A program made the translations under genes and the position numbers. A stretch of 36,821 nt of DNA from Streptomyces ficellus (lineage in GTDB: Bacteria; Actinomycetota; Actinomycetes; Streptomycetales; Streptomycetaceae): NCBI RefSeq assembly GCF_030406405.1, contig NZ_JAUEPL010000059.1:1-36821 (forward strand), written 5' to 3'. A model generated the notes under the pieces. It was not told where the DNA came from, did no database searches, and saw nothing but the letters and a program-made list of their open reading frames with translations. Positions 1 through 7,919 of the stretch are shown here, piece after piece (position 1 is the stretch's first letter; every line of letters starts with the position of its first letter).

Positions 1-117
1 TCCTGGCTGGCCGGCTGCCGTCGGCTCCACCGCCGTTACGAACGCAAGGCCGAGCACTTCCTCGCCTTCGTCGGCATAGCCGCAGCCCTCATCTGTCACC
101 GCCGCCTCACCAAATGA
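1..117 (+). mobile_element. IS5-like transposase, C-terminal end (cut by window edge)
   Basis: Frame 1 is open from the first base to a TGA at 115-117 and gives 38 residues beginning SWLAGCRRLHRRYERKAEHF. The Arg/His-rich stretch followed by a hydrophobic ALIC segment and RRLTK ending is the usual C-terminus of IS5-family DDE transposases in Streptomyces. The catalytic part lies left of the window, so completeness cannot be judged. No terminal inverted repeat could be recognised just after the stop. The neighbouring gene is on the opposite strand and ends 48 bp away. Confidence 0.72.
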
Positions 118-165
118 AACGACGCCTAAGAGCCCTGCACGAGGTGGCGCGGCGGCGGGACCGGC

Positions 166-1134
166 TCAGCCGTACTGCTCGCGCCACCTCGTGAACTGCT
201 GCGCCGGGTCCCCCGTGTACGACCACGGCACCCGCGCCGCCCGGGTCCCCAGCAGCCCGAACAGCCCGCGGGCGATGTCCGCCGAGCCCGCCAGACAGGC
301 GGCGTGCGCCAGGTAGTTCAACGGCTCGACCTCCTCGGGCCGCACCGGGCCCGGCGGCCGGCCCCCGACCCACCGCTCCCACGTGCGCCGCACCTCCGTC
401 GCCGCCAGCTCGTGCTTCCAGTGCTGGTCGAAGCCCCGCACCGGGCCCCGACCGCGCGACCCGTCCGCGATGTACCGGTACTCCTCCACCCGCGCGATCT
501 GCACCAGCACCGGCAGCGGCGACCCGGGCGGCGCCGCCCCCGCCGCGTCCCGCGCGAAGTCGTACATCGAGCCGTGCGTGCCGTGCCACCGCGCCGACCA
601 GTACCGCAGCAGCTGCACATGGCCCTCCAGGTTGTGCGGGTCGCGCCGCCGCAGCTCGTCCCACCAGCGGCGCAGTTCCGCCCGCGCCACCCCGCCCTCG
701 TACAGCCGCGCCACCGTCAGCAGCGACACCCACGGCATCGGGTCGGCCGGGCGGGCGTCGGCCGCGCTCAGGCAGGCCATGACCGTCACATCGAGCCGCG
801 CCCGGTCCAGCGCGGTACCGCGGCCCGCCGCGATCGCCTCGTTGAACACCCGTACCACCTCGGTCGCCGCCCGCAGCACGGCCGCGTCCCGGCTGTACGG
901 CTCGGCCGCCCGCCACGCCTCGACCGCCGAGCTGCCGGCCGCCGCGTGGGACAGCAGCCGCAGCCGGTGCGTACGGCGGGCCCAGCCGTCGCCGGTGTCG
1001 CGCAGCAGGTCCCGTACGCCCTGCCAGCGGCCGATGACGATGTCGTGCCGTGCGTCGGTGAGCGCCCGGTCACCGAAGTCGGGGTCGAAGTCCGGCTCGA
1101 AACGTATGGAGCGGCGGCTACGGCGTACGGCCAA
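166..1134 (-). CDS. Conserved hypothetical protein with TPR-like helical repeats
   Basis: A 322-residue soluble protein with no signal peptide or membrane segment. It is rich in Ala, Arg and Trp. The helical pattern (FGDRALTDARHDIVIGRWQG, then DPMPWVSLLTVARLY, then DPHNLEGHVQLLRYWSARWHG) resembles tetratricopeptide-type helical hairpins. Similar proteins are common in Streptomyces and are usually left as hypothetical or placed near the DUF4034 group; that family name is from memory, not from a search. The ATG at 1134 is used because the frame begins with a basic segment there. The 9-bp tandem repeat at 1171-1250 lies just upstream and may affect its promoter. It stands alone between a transposase end and the permease. 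Function unknown. Confidence 0.75.
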   Translation of the reverse strand: MAVRRSRRSIRFEPDFDPDFGDRALTDARHDIVIGRWQGVRDLLRDTGDGWARRTHRLRLLSHAAAGSSAVEAWRAAEPYSRDAAVLRAATEVVRVFNEAIAAGRGTALDRARLDVTVMACLSAADARPADPMPWVSLLTVARLYEGGVARAELRRWWDELRRRDPHNLEGHVQLLRYWSARWHGTHGSMYDFARDAAGAAPPGSPLPVLVQIARVEEYRYIADGSRGRGPVRGFDQHWKHELAATEVRRTWERWVGGRPPGPVRPEEVEPLNYLAHAACLAGSADIARGLFGLLGTRAARVPWSYTGDPAQQFTRWREQYG

Positions 1135-1170
1135 TTCCCTGTCCCCCCGATCGCGCTCGTGTCCGTCTGT

Positions 1171-1250
1171 GAAGCCTGCGAAGCCTGAGAAGCTTCAAAC
1201 GTCTGAGAAGTCTGAGAAGTCTGAGGAGTTGAGAAGTCTTAGAAGTCGGT
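1171..1250. repeat. 9-bp imperfect tandem repeat, about nine units
   Basis: On the plus strand the units are gaagcctgc, gaagcctga, gaagcttca, aacgtctga, gaagtctga, gaagtctga, ggagttga (8 bp), gaagtctta and gaagtcggt. The array covers the stop codon of the permease gene (1239-1241) and most of the gap to the next minus-strand gene. The AT-richer, purine-rich units contrast with the surrounding GC-rich DNA. Nothing shows whether it acts as a binding array or is a slippage product. Confidence 0.85.
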
Positions 1251-2762
1251 GGCCAGCGTGTCGTTCCCGTCGCCCCCGGGATGCCGCTGTCGTGGTACGT
1301 CGTACGGCTCGGCCGCCGCCATCGCCCGCGCCGCGTCCAGTGGTGCCGGGCGGTAGTACGAACTGCCCTTGCGCCAGTACCAGAGCAGCGGCACGACCCC
1401 GGCCCCGAGCCCGCCAAGCCCGATCGCCACCGAGGTGCCGTTCAGGTCGGCGAGCGACTCGAAGAAGATCCAGAACATGAACGCCGCGCCGATCAGCGGC
1501 CAGGCGCCGCCCAGGACGAAGTCGCGGACGGACCTCAGCAGCATGCCCCGGTAGGCGACGACCGCGGCGATGCCCGCGAGCCCGTAGTAGAAGGCGATCT
1601 GCAGCCCTATCGCGTTGACCGCGCTCGACAGGATGTCACCCACCGAGCCGAGGGCCATGGCCGCCACGAACATCACCAGCGCCACCGCCCCGACCACGGT
1701 GATCGCCACCCACGGCGTGTTCCAACGGCGGTGTACGGCGCCGAGGGCGGCCGGCATCGTACGGTCCCGGCCCATCGCGAACAGCGACCGAGTGACCTGG
1801 ATCAGCGTCGTTTCGAGGGTGGCGACGGTCGACAGCATCACCGCCACGATCAGGAGCTTGCCGCCGACGCCCGGCCAGACGGCGTCACCGAGCAGCGCCA
1901 GGACGTTGGCGCCGCCGGTGCCGATCTCGCCCGCCGACAGCACCACGTTGACGGCGATCGTGAACGTCTCGAACAGGAGGAACACGACGCCGATGCCGAC
2001 GAGGGCGGCGAGCCCGGCCGTGCGGCGGCTGTCGCGGGTCTCCTCGCTGAGGTTGCTGGTGACGTCCCAGCCCCAGTAGTAGAAGGCGGCGATCAGCGCG
2101 CCGGACGCGAACCCGGCCGCCCCGTCGAAGTGCCCGAACCCCAGCCACGACCAGTCGAAGGCGGCGGCCGAGCCCCGGTGCATCAGCACGCCCAGGATGA
2201 ACAGCAGCAGGATCAGCAACTCCACGCCCGTCAGGACCAGCTGCGCCCGTACGGTGAGCCGGGCGCCGCCCAGGACCACCAGCAGCATCATCACGAACCA
2301 GCCGGCCCCGACGGCGGTGGCCAGCGCGGTGTTCTCCGCGAGCCCGGCGTCGAAGAGCGCCAGCGTCAGCTGCCCGGCCGGCAGCGACCCGGCGACCATG
2401 AAGATCGTCGCGGCGACGACCAGCGCCCAGCCGGACAGGAAACCGAGGAACGGGTGGAGAGTCCGGCCCACCCAGGAGTAGCTGGCGCCCGCGTTGACGT
2501 CGATCCGGCCGAGCCGGCTGAACGCCAGCACGATGCCCAGCATCGGGATCGCGCAGTACAGCAGGGCGGCCGGCGCCGCGAATCCCACGGCGCCGACGAG
2601 TACGGAGGTGGTGGCGGCCAGCGAGTAGGCGGGGGCGCTGCCGGCGACCGCCATGACGATCGTGTCGAACGTCCCGAGGACATTGGGCTGGAGCCCGCGG
2701 CCGTGGGCCCTGCCGGCCCTGCCGGTGGTTCTGTTCGCAGCCCTGCTGGAAGTGGCGCGCAT
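1239..2762 (-). CDS. APC-superfamily amino acid permease
   Basis: A 507-residue integral membrane protein with about twelve hydrophobic segments. The N-terminal region reads LGTFDTIVMAVAGSAPAYSL, matching the first helix of APC-type amino acid/polyamine transporters, and a NAGASYSWVGR stretch follows. After the middle helices comes SEETRDSRRTAG, the conserved charged loop of the family. The substrate cannot be read from sequence. The ATG at 2762 is preferred over upstream in-frame starts because AAGGA lies about 8 nt before it; translation from further upstream would add a Pro/His-rich tail unlike the family. The C-terminal tail is hydrophilic and ends inside the 9-bp repeat. The leader DNA (2833-2870) can form an 8-bp stem. 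Confidence 0.88.
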   Translation of the reverse strand: MRATSSRAANRTTGRAGRAHGRGLQPNVLGTFDTIVMAVAGSAPAYSLAATTSVLVGAVGFAAPAALLYCAIPMLGIVLAFSRLGRIDVNAGASYSWVGRTLHPFLGFLSGWALVVAATIFMVAGSLPAGQLTLALFDAGLAENTALATAVGAGWFVMMLLVVLGGARLTVRAQLVLTGVELLILLLFILGVLMHRGSAAAFDWSWLGFGHFDGAAGFASGALIAAFYYWGWDVTSNLSEETRDSRRTAGLAALVGIGVVFLLFETFTIAVNVVLSAGEIGTGGANVLALLGDAVWPGVGGKLLIVAVMLSTVATLETTLIQVTRSLFAMGRDRTMPAALGAVHRRWNTPWVAITVVGAVALVMFVAAMALGSVGDILSSAVNAIGLQIAFYYGLAGIAAVVAYRGMLLRSVRDFVLGGAWPLIGAAFMFWIFFESLADLNGTSVAIGLGGLGAGVVPLLWYWRKGSSYYRPAPLDAARAMAAAEPYDVPRQRHPGGDGNDTLATDF

Positions 2763-3255
2763 GGCGAATGTCCTTGTATGGCACGGCATAGGGCGGTAGA
2801 GCGGGAGCAGCCCTCGCATGCTGCGGCATGTGGCGGCACGCGTGAGTCGTGCGCATCGTAGTCGTGCCGCAGCTGTGCGCTGACGGCGCCCGGAGGCAGG
2901 GGAGGTGAGCGGAGGTCAGGGCCGGTGCGTGCGTGGTGAGCGGTGATCAGAAAAGGTCGCGGCCTCGTGCGGGCGGGACCAGGGGCGGGTCGGCAGGTGA
3001 TGACGCGGCATCGGGCGCGGCCGGAGGCGGTTTGGGGGCGGTGACGCGGCATCGGGCGCGGCCGGAGGCGGTTTGGGGGCGGTGACGCGGCATCGGGCGC
3101 GGCCGGGGGCGGTTTGGGGGCGGTGACCGGCACCAGGCACGGTCGGGGGCGGCCGGGGCGGTTTGGGGGCGGTGACGCGGCGTCGGGCGCGGGCGGGGGC
3201 GGTTTGGGGGCGGTGACGCGGCATCGGGCTCCGGGCCTGGGGCGGTGACGCGCGG
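2763..3255. other. 493-bp gap upstream of the permease: leader hairpin plus repeat array
   Basis: No gene is supported here. The part next to the permease holds nested inverted repeats: CATGC/GCATG at 2817-2830 and GCGGCACG (2833-2840) pairing with CGTGCCGC (2863-2870), which would form a hairpin in the permease leader RNA. The rest is dominated by the 41-bp tandem repeat listed separately. Open frames across it have repeat periods that are not multiples of three and Pro/Arg-rich translations, so they are not taken as coding. A promoter was not recognised with confidence. Confidence 0.6.
3001..3245. repeat. 41-bp G-rich tandem repeat, five full units plus a partial one
   Basis: Units run 3001-3041, 3042-3082, 3083-3123, 3124-3172 (a diverged 49-bp unit), 3173-3213 and a partial 3214-3245. 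Each starts tgacgcggcatcggg and ends ggcggtttgggggcgg. Units 1 and 2 are identical; unit 3 differs at one base. G runs occur in every unit on the plus strand, so G-quadruplex formation is possible. The array sits in intergenic DNA between two minus-strand genes and ends about 10 bp from the stop codon of the FUSC gene. The 41-bp period shifts frame every unit, which argues against coding. Confidence 0.93.
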
Positions 3256-5253
3256 TCAGGGGCCGTCGTGGCGTGGGGAGGCGATGGCGCGCGCGGCTCC
3301 GACCTCCTGGCGCAGGGGTGTCAGTACGCTCTCCTCGTCGGCCTCCGGTCCCGGTCCGACCGGTACCTCCGCCGGGGCGCGGCCGGTGCGCAGCCGGGTG
3401 GCGAGTTCGCGCAATTGCCGCTCGATGTCGGCGACTTCTTCCGGCGCGGGCGGCGGGGCGCCATGGCTGACGCGTACCCGGGCCGCCGTCGTGGCGTCCA
3501 CGACGCGCTCGACGGCCACGCATAGCGGCCACCACGCGGCGGCGCGCGTCCCGGTGGGCGGCGGCTCGGTCAGGGCGCGCTGGAACTCGCTGCGTACGGC
3601 GGACAGGTCGCGGTACAGCCGCCGCCGGGCACGTCCGCGCGCCCCCGCGTCCGTCTCGGGGCCGAAGGCGCACGCCACATAGCGGGCGGCGTCCTCGACG
3701 GTGTCCGCGAGCCGGTCGCCGATCCGGGTGCGCCAGCTCTCCGGCCACAGCAGATAGCCGGCCACCAGCACGATTGCGCAGCCGATCAACGAGTCGTACA
3801 GGCGCGGCAGGACGAGCCCGAAGCCCTGCCGGTTGAGCCAGTCGGACAGCAGCAGGATGACGGGCGTGATGGCGGCGGTCTGGAAGACATAGCCCTTCGC
3901 GGAGAACGCCGGGATCAGCGCGGCGAGCACCATCATCACCGGCACGTCCCACCACCCGCGCGGCACCTCGGCGAGCACGGCCGCCGCGACGACGAGCCCG
4001 GCCGCCGTGCCGAGCGCGCGCAGGACGGCGCGCGAGAAGACCGAGCCGAAGTCCGGCTTGAGGACGAACGTGACGGTGAGGGCCACCCAGTAGGAGCGGG
4101 GGACGGCGATGAGCGAGACGAGGGACTGGGCGAGCCCGATGCACAGCGCCAGGCGCAGCCCGTAGCGCCACGAGCCCTCGGACAGCAGGACGGCCCGGGC
4201 GGCGCGGCGGGCGCGGACCCGGAGGGCGGCGGGTCGGCCGACGTGGTCGTCGGCGTTGTGCGGGTCCGGATCGCCGCCGTGGACCACGGTCGCGGCGTGC
4301 CGCAGCGCATGGTCGACGGCCCGCTCGGCGGGTTCCGGCAGAGCGTGGCCCCGGCCGGGCGGGGTGGTGGTGGCCGGGGGGCGTCGGGGTGTGTGGGCGC
4401 CGGGGCCCGGGTGGGGATCTTCCACGGCCACGGCCACGGCCACGGCCGCGCCTCGGCCCGCGCGGGGGTCCTCCACGGCGGTCGCCAGGGCCCGGACCGC
4501 CGCCGGGATCGCGGCGGGCAGCGGGCGGCCGCCGAGGTGGGCCGCCGGGGCTGCCTCGACGACCGGGATCAGGGCGTTGAGCTGCGCGAGCCGGCGTACG
4601 AGGGTGGGCGCGCGGCCGTGATCGCGGGCGCGGCGGGCGAGCACGAGGTCGTACGCGGTGTTGAGGGCCTGCGTGACGGCCTGCCGTCGCTCGTCGTACG
4701 CGGGCGTGCCCGCCGCCGCCAGCAGGTCGGCGACCGCCCGGTACGCGGCGGCCACGGCGGCCCGCTCGGGCACGCCCCCGCGCAGCGGCCAGCCCAGCAG
4801 GGTGAGGACGAGGACGACCGCGCCGCCGAGCGTGAGCAGCAGCGGGGCCTTCCACCAGGGGCTGGGCATCGGCAGCCCGGCGCCGACGACCGCGTTGAGC
4901 AGGAGGAGCAGGCCGGAGACGGAGGCGACCGCGCCGATGGACGAGATCATGCCGGAGGCGAGCGCGATGAGCGTGAGCGCCCCGACCGCGACCCAGCCCT
5001 GCCCGTACACCAGCGAGCCGAGGGTGACGCCGAGCGCGCCGAAGAGCTGCGGTACGGCGATGTTGAGTATCCGCATCCGGTACGCGTCGGCGGTGTCGCC
5101 GATGACGCCGGACAGGGCGCCCATGGAGACGAGCGCGCCGTACAGCGGCCGGTCCGTGGCGAGACCGACCGCCAGCGGCGCGGCGAGTGCGACGGCGGCG
5201 CGCGCCACGGCGGCCCATGGGATCGGCGTGGGCTGCGGGCGCAGTCCACGCAT
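3256..5253 (-). CDS. FUSC-family integral membrane protein (aromatic-acid exporter-like)
   Basis: A 665-residue protein with two hydrophobic blocks separated by a long soluble region, the layout of FUSC/YccS/ArAE-type proteins. Block one covers roughly residues 13-160 (helices such as LYGALVSMGALSGVIGDT). Block two starts near residue 365 and contains RSYWVALTVTFVLKPDFGSV, the most characteristic stretch of the family. A cytosolic C-terminal region with charged helices follows. The central loop holds a (ccacgg)n run at 4422-4446 giving AVAVAVAV and duplicated EDP motifs, so it is a low-complexity linker. The likely role is export of small aromatic or toxic compounds, by family. The ATG at 5253 lacks a strong ribosome site; a CTG overlapping the upstream gene's stop as CTGA (near 5295) is an alternative start. 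Confidence 0.85.
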   Translation of the reverse strand: MRGLRPQPTPIPWAAVARAAVALAAPLAVGLATDRPLYGALVSMGALSGVIGDTADAYRMRILNIAVPQLFGALGVTLGSLVYGQGWVAVGALTLIALASGMISSIGAVASVSGLLLLLNAVVGAGLPMPSPWWKAPLLLTLGGAVVLVLTLLGWPLRGGVPERAAVAAAYRAVADLLAAAGTPAYDERRQAVTQALNTAYDLVLARRARDHGRAPTLVRRLAQLNALIPVVEAAPAAHLGGRPLPAAIPAAVRALATAVEDPRAGRGAAVAVAVAVEDPHPGPGAHTPRRPPATTTPPGRGHALPEPAERAVDHALRHAATVVHGGDPDPHNADDHVGRPAALRVRARRAARAVLLSEGSWRYGLRLALCIGLAQSLVSLIAVPRSYWVALTVTFVLKPDFGSVFSRAVLRALGTAAGLVVAAAVLAEVPRGWWDVPVMMVLAALIPAFSAKGYVFQTAAITPVILLLSDWLNRQGFGLVLPRLYDSLIGCAIVLVAGYLLWPESWRTRIGDRLADTVEDAARYVACAFGPETDAGARGRARRRLYRDLSAVRSEFQRALTEPPPTGTRAAAWWPLCVAVERVVDATTAARVRVSHGAPPPAPEEVADIERQLRELATRLRTGRAPAEVPVGPGPEADEESVLTPLRQEVGAARAIASPRHDGP

Positions 5254-5291
5254 CAGCCACTCGGGCGGCGCGAGCCGTACGGTACGGGCGG

Positions 5292-5528
5292 TCAGCTGAG
5301 GTAACCCTCCACCTCACCGGGCGGCCGGGTCGCCGCGCTGTCGGGGTCCTCGCCGAACTCCGACTTGGCGCGCCGCTGCCGCAGCAGGTCCCAGCACTGG
5401 TCGAGCTGGACTTCGAGGGCCCGCAGCCGTACCCGTTCCTCGTCGGACAGGGCGCCTTCGCGGTCCCGCAGGGCGCGCTCCTCGCGGACGAGGGCGCCGA
5501 TGTGGTCGAGGATCTGCTCGTCGTCCAT
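5292..5528 (-). CDS. DUF2630-family small protein
   Basis: A 78-residue acidic, helical protein: MDDEQILDHIGALVREERAL, then a second helix with QLDQCWDLLRQRRAK and a short tail ending EGYLS. This matches small actinobacterial DUF2630 proteins, whose function is unknown. The two amphipathic helices suggest a coiled-coil hairpin. The ATG at 5528 is chosen because it begins the conserved MDDEQ; an in-frame start three codons upstream is also possible. It lies 18 bp after the endonuclease-like gene and just before the FUSC gene in the same direction, so the three may be co-transcribed. Confidence 0.85.
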   Translation of the reverse strand: MDDEQILDHIGALVREERALRDREGALSDEERVRLRALEVQLDQCWDLLRQRRAKSEFGEDPDSAATRPPGEVEGYLS

Positions 5529-5546
5529 GGTCTCCACCTTCCCGGA

Positions 5547-6521
5547 TCAGGGGCGGGCACGCAGGTCGAGGTCGACGAGGAGCGCGCGGTGGTCGGTGCG
5601 GGGCAGGTCGAGGAAGCGCACGCCGCGTACCGAGAAGTCGGCGCTGACCAGGACGTGGTCGATCTGCGCGTACGGGGGCACCGGCCGGGCGCCCTGGGGC
5701 CAGGTGCCGGTGCGGGCGGCGCCGGCGAGGCGGGCGGCGTCGTGCAGGGCGCCGGAGTCGAGGACGGAGCGGAAGGCGGCGTGGTCCTGGGTGGCGTTGA
5801 AGTCGCCGGCGAGGATGACGGACCGGCCCTTGTGGGCGGCGGCGAAGTCGCTCAGGCGGGCCAGCTCGCGTTTCCAGGTGCCGGTGTGGCCGGGCAGCGG
5901 CGGCATCGGGTGGGCGAGCTGGAGCGTCACGTCCTTGCCGCCGAGGCGGGCGGTGGCGCCCGGCATGCCCAGCGTGGTGCCGGGCAGGGCGGGCCGGGCG
6001 GTCAGCGGGCGGGCGCCGAGGATGACGGAGCCGGCGGAGCCGGCGGCGGCGACGTGGGCGCCGTACCGGTAGCCGGTGCCCGTGGCCAGGGCCTCCGCGC
6101 AGTGGGGGTCGCACTCGGAGACGAACACCAGGTCGGGGCGCTCGCGCCGGACGGCGGCGGCCAGCGGCTCGGTCGCGCCGCCGAACTCCACGTTGGCGGT
6201 GAGCACGCGCAGCTCCGCGGTGACCGGCCCTTCGGCGCGGGTGCCCTCGGGCCCGTACGGCCGGACGGACCACACCGTCACGGCGAGCACGACGGCCGCC
6301 CAGCCGGTGAGCGGGGCCCGGCGGGCGGGGAGCGCGAGCAGCAGGGCGAGCCCGGCGGGCACGGCCAGCCACGGCAGCAGGGCGAGGAGCTGCGGTACGG
6401 GAGTGACGGCGTCGGTGCCGATGAGCCGGCAGCCGCCGACGACGGTGGGCACGACGAGCAACAGCCCGGCCGCCCACGCGGCGGCGCGGCGGCGTCGGTA
6501 CGAGGTGAGCGATGCGGCCAA
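5547..6521 (-). CDS. Membrane-anchored endonuclease/exonuclease/phosphatase-family protein
   Basis: A 324-residue protein. Residues 15-85 form two or three hydrophobic helices; the rest is an EEP (DNase I-like) domain expected outside the membrane. Visible family motifs are VLTANVEFGG (Asn for metal binding), RPDLVFVSECD, ILAGDFNATQDHAAFRSVL (the GDFN motif), and IDHVLVS with TDHRALLVDL at the end, giving the Asp-His catalytic pairs. Substrates in this family include nucleic acids and phospholipids, so the reaction is not assignable. The start is a TTG at 6521 with AGAGGG 7 nt upstream. It leads a minus-strand group with the DUF2630 and FUSC genes. Confidence 0.87.
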   Translation of the reverse strand: MAASLTSYRRRRAAAWAAGLLLVVPTVVGGCRLIGTDAVTPVPQLLALLPWLAVPAGLALLLALPARRAPLTGWAAVVLAVTVWSVRPYGPEGTRAEGPVTAELRVLTANVEFGGATEPLAAAVRRERPDLVFVSECDPHCAEALATGTGYRYGAHVAAAGSAGSVILGARPLTARPALPGTTLGMPGATARLGGKDVTLQLAHPMPPLPGHTGTWKRELARLSDFAAAHKGRSVILAGDFNATQDHAAFRSVLDSGALHDAARLAGAARTGTWPQGARPVPPYAQIDHVLVSADFSVRGVRFLDLPRTDHRALLVDLDLRARP

Positions 6522-6863
6522 GCCGTCACCCTCTCACGGTCCGCGGCCGGCCGACCCCCGCCTGCGGCCGACCGATCACCCCGCGCCGGGCTGCCCGGGG
6601 CGTGCCCGGGCCGGTTGCGGGTTGCGGCACCCGCTTCCTGACCGCCGACGCCGAGGACTGGCCGCGCCACTGGTACGAGCCGCGAATTGACGGTCGTCGG
6701 CCGCTCGCACGGCTTCGAAGGGACCACTGAGCCGCCGTCACCGTAGCCGCCCCGCCGGGAATTGAGTGGCGGGCCGTGGGCGGCGCCCGGAGACTGGGAG
6801 GGATCGCGCCGCACCGCCGACGGACCACCCGCGTACCGCTCAGCCCTTCGAAGGACAGCGACA
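6522..6863. other. 342-bp divergent gap between EEP gene and ABC exporter
   Basis: No gene is supported. Two small hairpins are visible on the plus strand: CCGGG-CTG-CCCGG near 6586-6598 and GCGGGT-tgcggc-ACCCGC at 6617-6634. A TTGACG at 6687-6692 could be a -35 element for the exporter, but no good -10 follows at the right distance. The end of the gap carries the ribosome site of the ABC gene (GAAGGA, about 6849-6854). Confidence 0.5.
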
Positions 6864-7919
6864 GTGACAGCGACGAGCACGGACCTGGCCATCGAGACGA
6901 ACGGCCTGGTGAAGGTCTTCGGCGAGAACCGAGCCGTGGACGGCATCGACCTGCGCGTGCCCGCCGGAACCGTCTACGGCGTCCTCGGGCCCAACGGCGC
7001 CGGCAAGACCACCGCCGTGAAGATGCTGGCGACCCTGCTGCGGCCGGACGGCGGTGAGGCGCGGGTCTTCGGCAAGGACGTGGTCAGGGACGCCGACGCG
7101 GTACGCGGCCGGGTCAGCCTCACCGGGCAGTACGCGTCGGTCGACGAGGACCTGACCGGTACCGAGAACCTGGTGCTGCTGGGCCGCCTCCTCGGCCACG
7201 GCAAACCGGCCGCGCGCAAGCGTGCCGCGCAGCTGCTGGAGGCGTTCGGGCTCTCCGAGGCGGGCGACCGGCAGGTCAAGAACTACTCGGGCGGCATGCG
7301 GCGCCGTATCGACATCGCCGCGTCCATTCTCAACACCCCCGACCTGCTCTTCCTCGACGAGCCGACGACCGGCCTGGACCCGCGCAGCCGCAACCAGGTG
7401 TGGGACATCGTGCGGGCGGTCGTCGCCCAGGGCACCACCGTCCTGCTGACCACGCAGTACCTGGACGAAGCCGACCAGTTGGCGTCCCGGATCGCGGTGA
7501 TCGACCACGGCAAGGTGATCGCCGAGGGGACGAAGGGCGAGCTGAAGGCGTCGGTCGGCTCCGGCTCCGTCCACGTACGGCTGCGCGAGGCCGGGCAGCG
7601 GCCGGAAGCGGAGCGGGTGCTGACGTCCGCGCTCAACGCGACCGTGCAACTCGATCCCGACCCGCTCGCCCTGACCGCGACGGTCGACGGGCACGGTACG
7701 GAGCTGGGCGCGGCGGAGCAGGCCGCGCGGGCGCTGGCGGAGCTGGCGCGGGCGGGCGTCATGGTGGACAACTTCGCGCTCGGCCAGCCGAGCCTGGACG
7801 AGGTGTTCCTGGCGCTCACGGACCGTACGGCCGGGGACCGTACGGCCGGGCACCGTGCGGCCGGCGGCAAGGACGCCGAGGAGAGCGCCGGCAAGGACCC
7901 CAAGGAGAGCACCGTATGA
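6864..7919 (+). CDS. DrrA-type ABC transporter ATP-binding protein
   Basis: A 351-residue ATPase for an exporter of the daunorubicin-resistance type. Visible motifs are Walker A GPNGAGKTT (residues 42-50), Q-loop in LTGQYASVDEDLTG (about 86-99), signature YSGGM (141-145), Walker B DLLFLDEP (160-167) and the H-loop region TTQYLDEADQLA. The C-terminal accessory domain is typical of DrrA. The GTG at 6864 is chosen because GAAGGA precedes it by 8 nt. The extreme C-terminus contains three in-frame 15-bp repeats (7821-7865) coding DRTAG, DRTAG, HRAAG, a recent slippage expansion. Its stop overlaps the permease start as ATGA, so the two are translated together. The exported substrate is unknown. Confidence 0.93.
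   Translation: MTATSTDLAIETNGLVKVFGENRAVDGIDLRVPAGTVYGVLGPNGAGKTTAVKMLATLLRPDGGEARVFGKDVVRDADAVRGRVSLTGQYASVDEDLTGTENLVLLGRLLGHGKPAARKRAAQLLEAFGLSEAGDRQVKNYSGGMRRRIDIAASILNTPDLLFLDEPTTGLDPRSRNQVWDIVRAVVAQGTTVLLTTQYLDEADQLASRIAVIDHGKVIAEGTKGELKASVGSGSVHVRLREAGQRPEAERVLTSALNATVQLDPDPLALTATVDGHGTELGAAEQAARALAELARAGVMVDNFALGQPSLDEVFLALTDRTAGDRTAGHRAAGGKDAEESAGKDPKESTV
7821..7865. repeat. 15-bp in-frame tandem repeat, three units
   Basis: Two identical units gaccgtacggccggg and a third differing at three positions lie near the 3' end of the ABC ATPase gene. They encode DRTAG twice and HRAAG once in a non-conserved tail, so length change here should be tolerated. Confidence 0.85.

Noticed and set aside
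2916..3224. Minus-strand frame coding TAPKPP-type repeats in the 41-bp array
   Set aside because: The 41-bp period shifts the frame each unit, so the peptide repeat is not maintained; no ribosome site.
3001..3245. CRISPR-like array
   Set aside because: Units are contiguous with no unique spacers and no cas genes are near.
2366..5560. Long minus-strand open frame of over 1000 codons across the permease start, repeat array and FUSC gene
   Set aside because: It overlaps well-supported genes in other frames and reads as Arg/Pro/Ala-rich noise.
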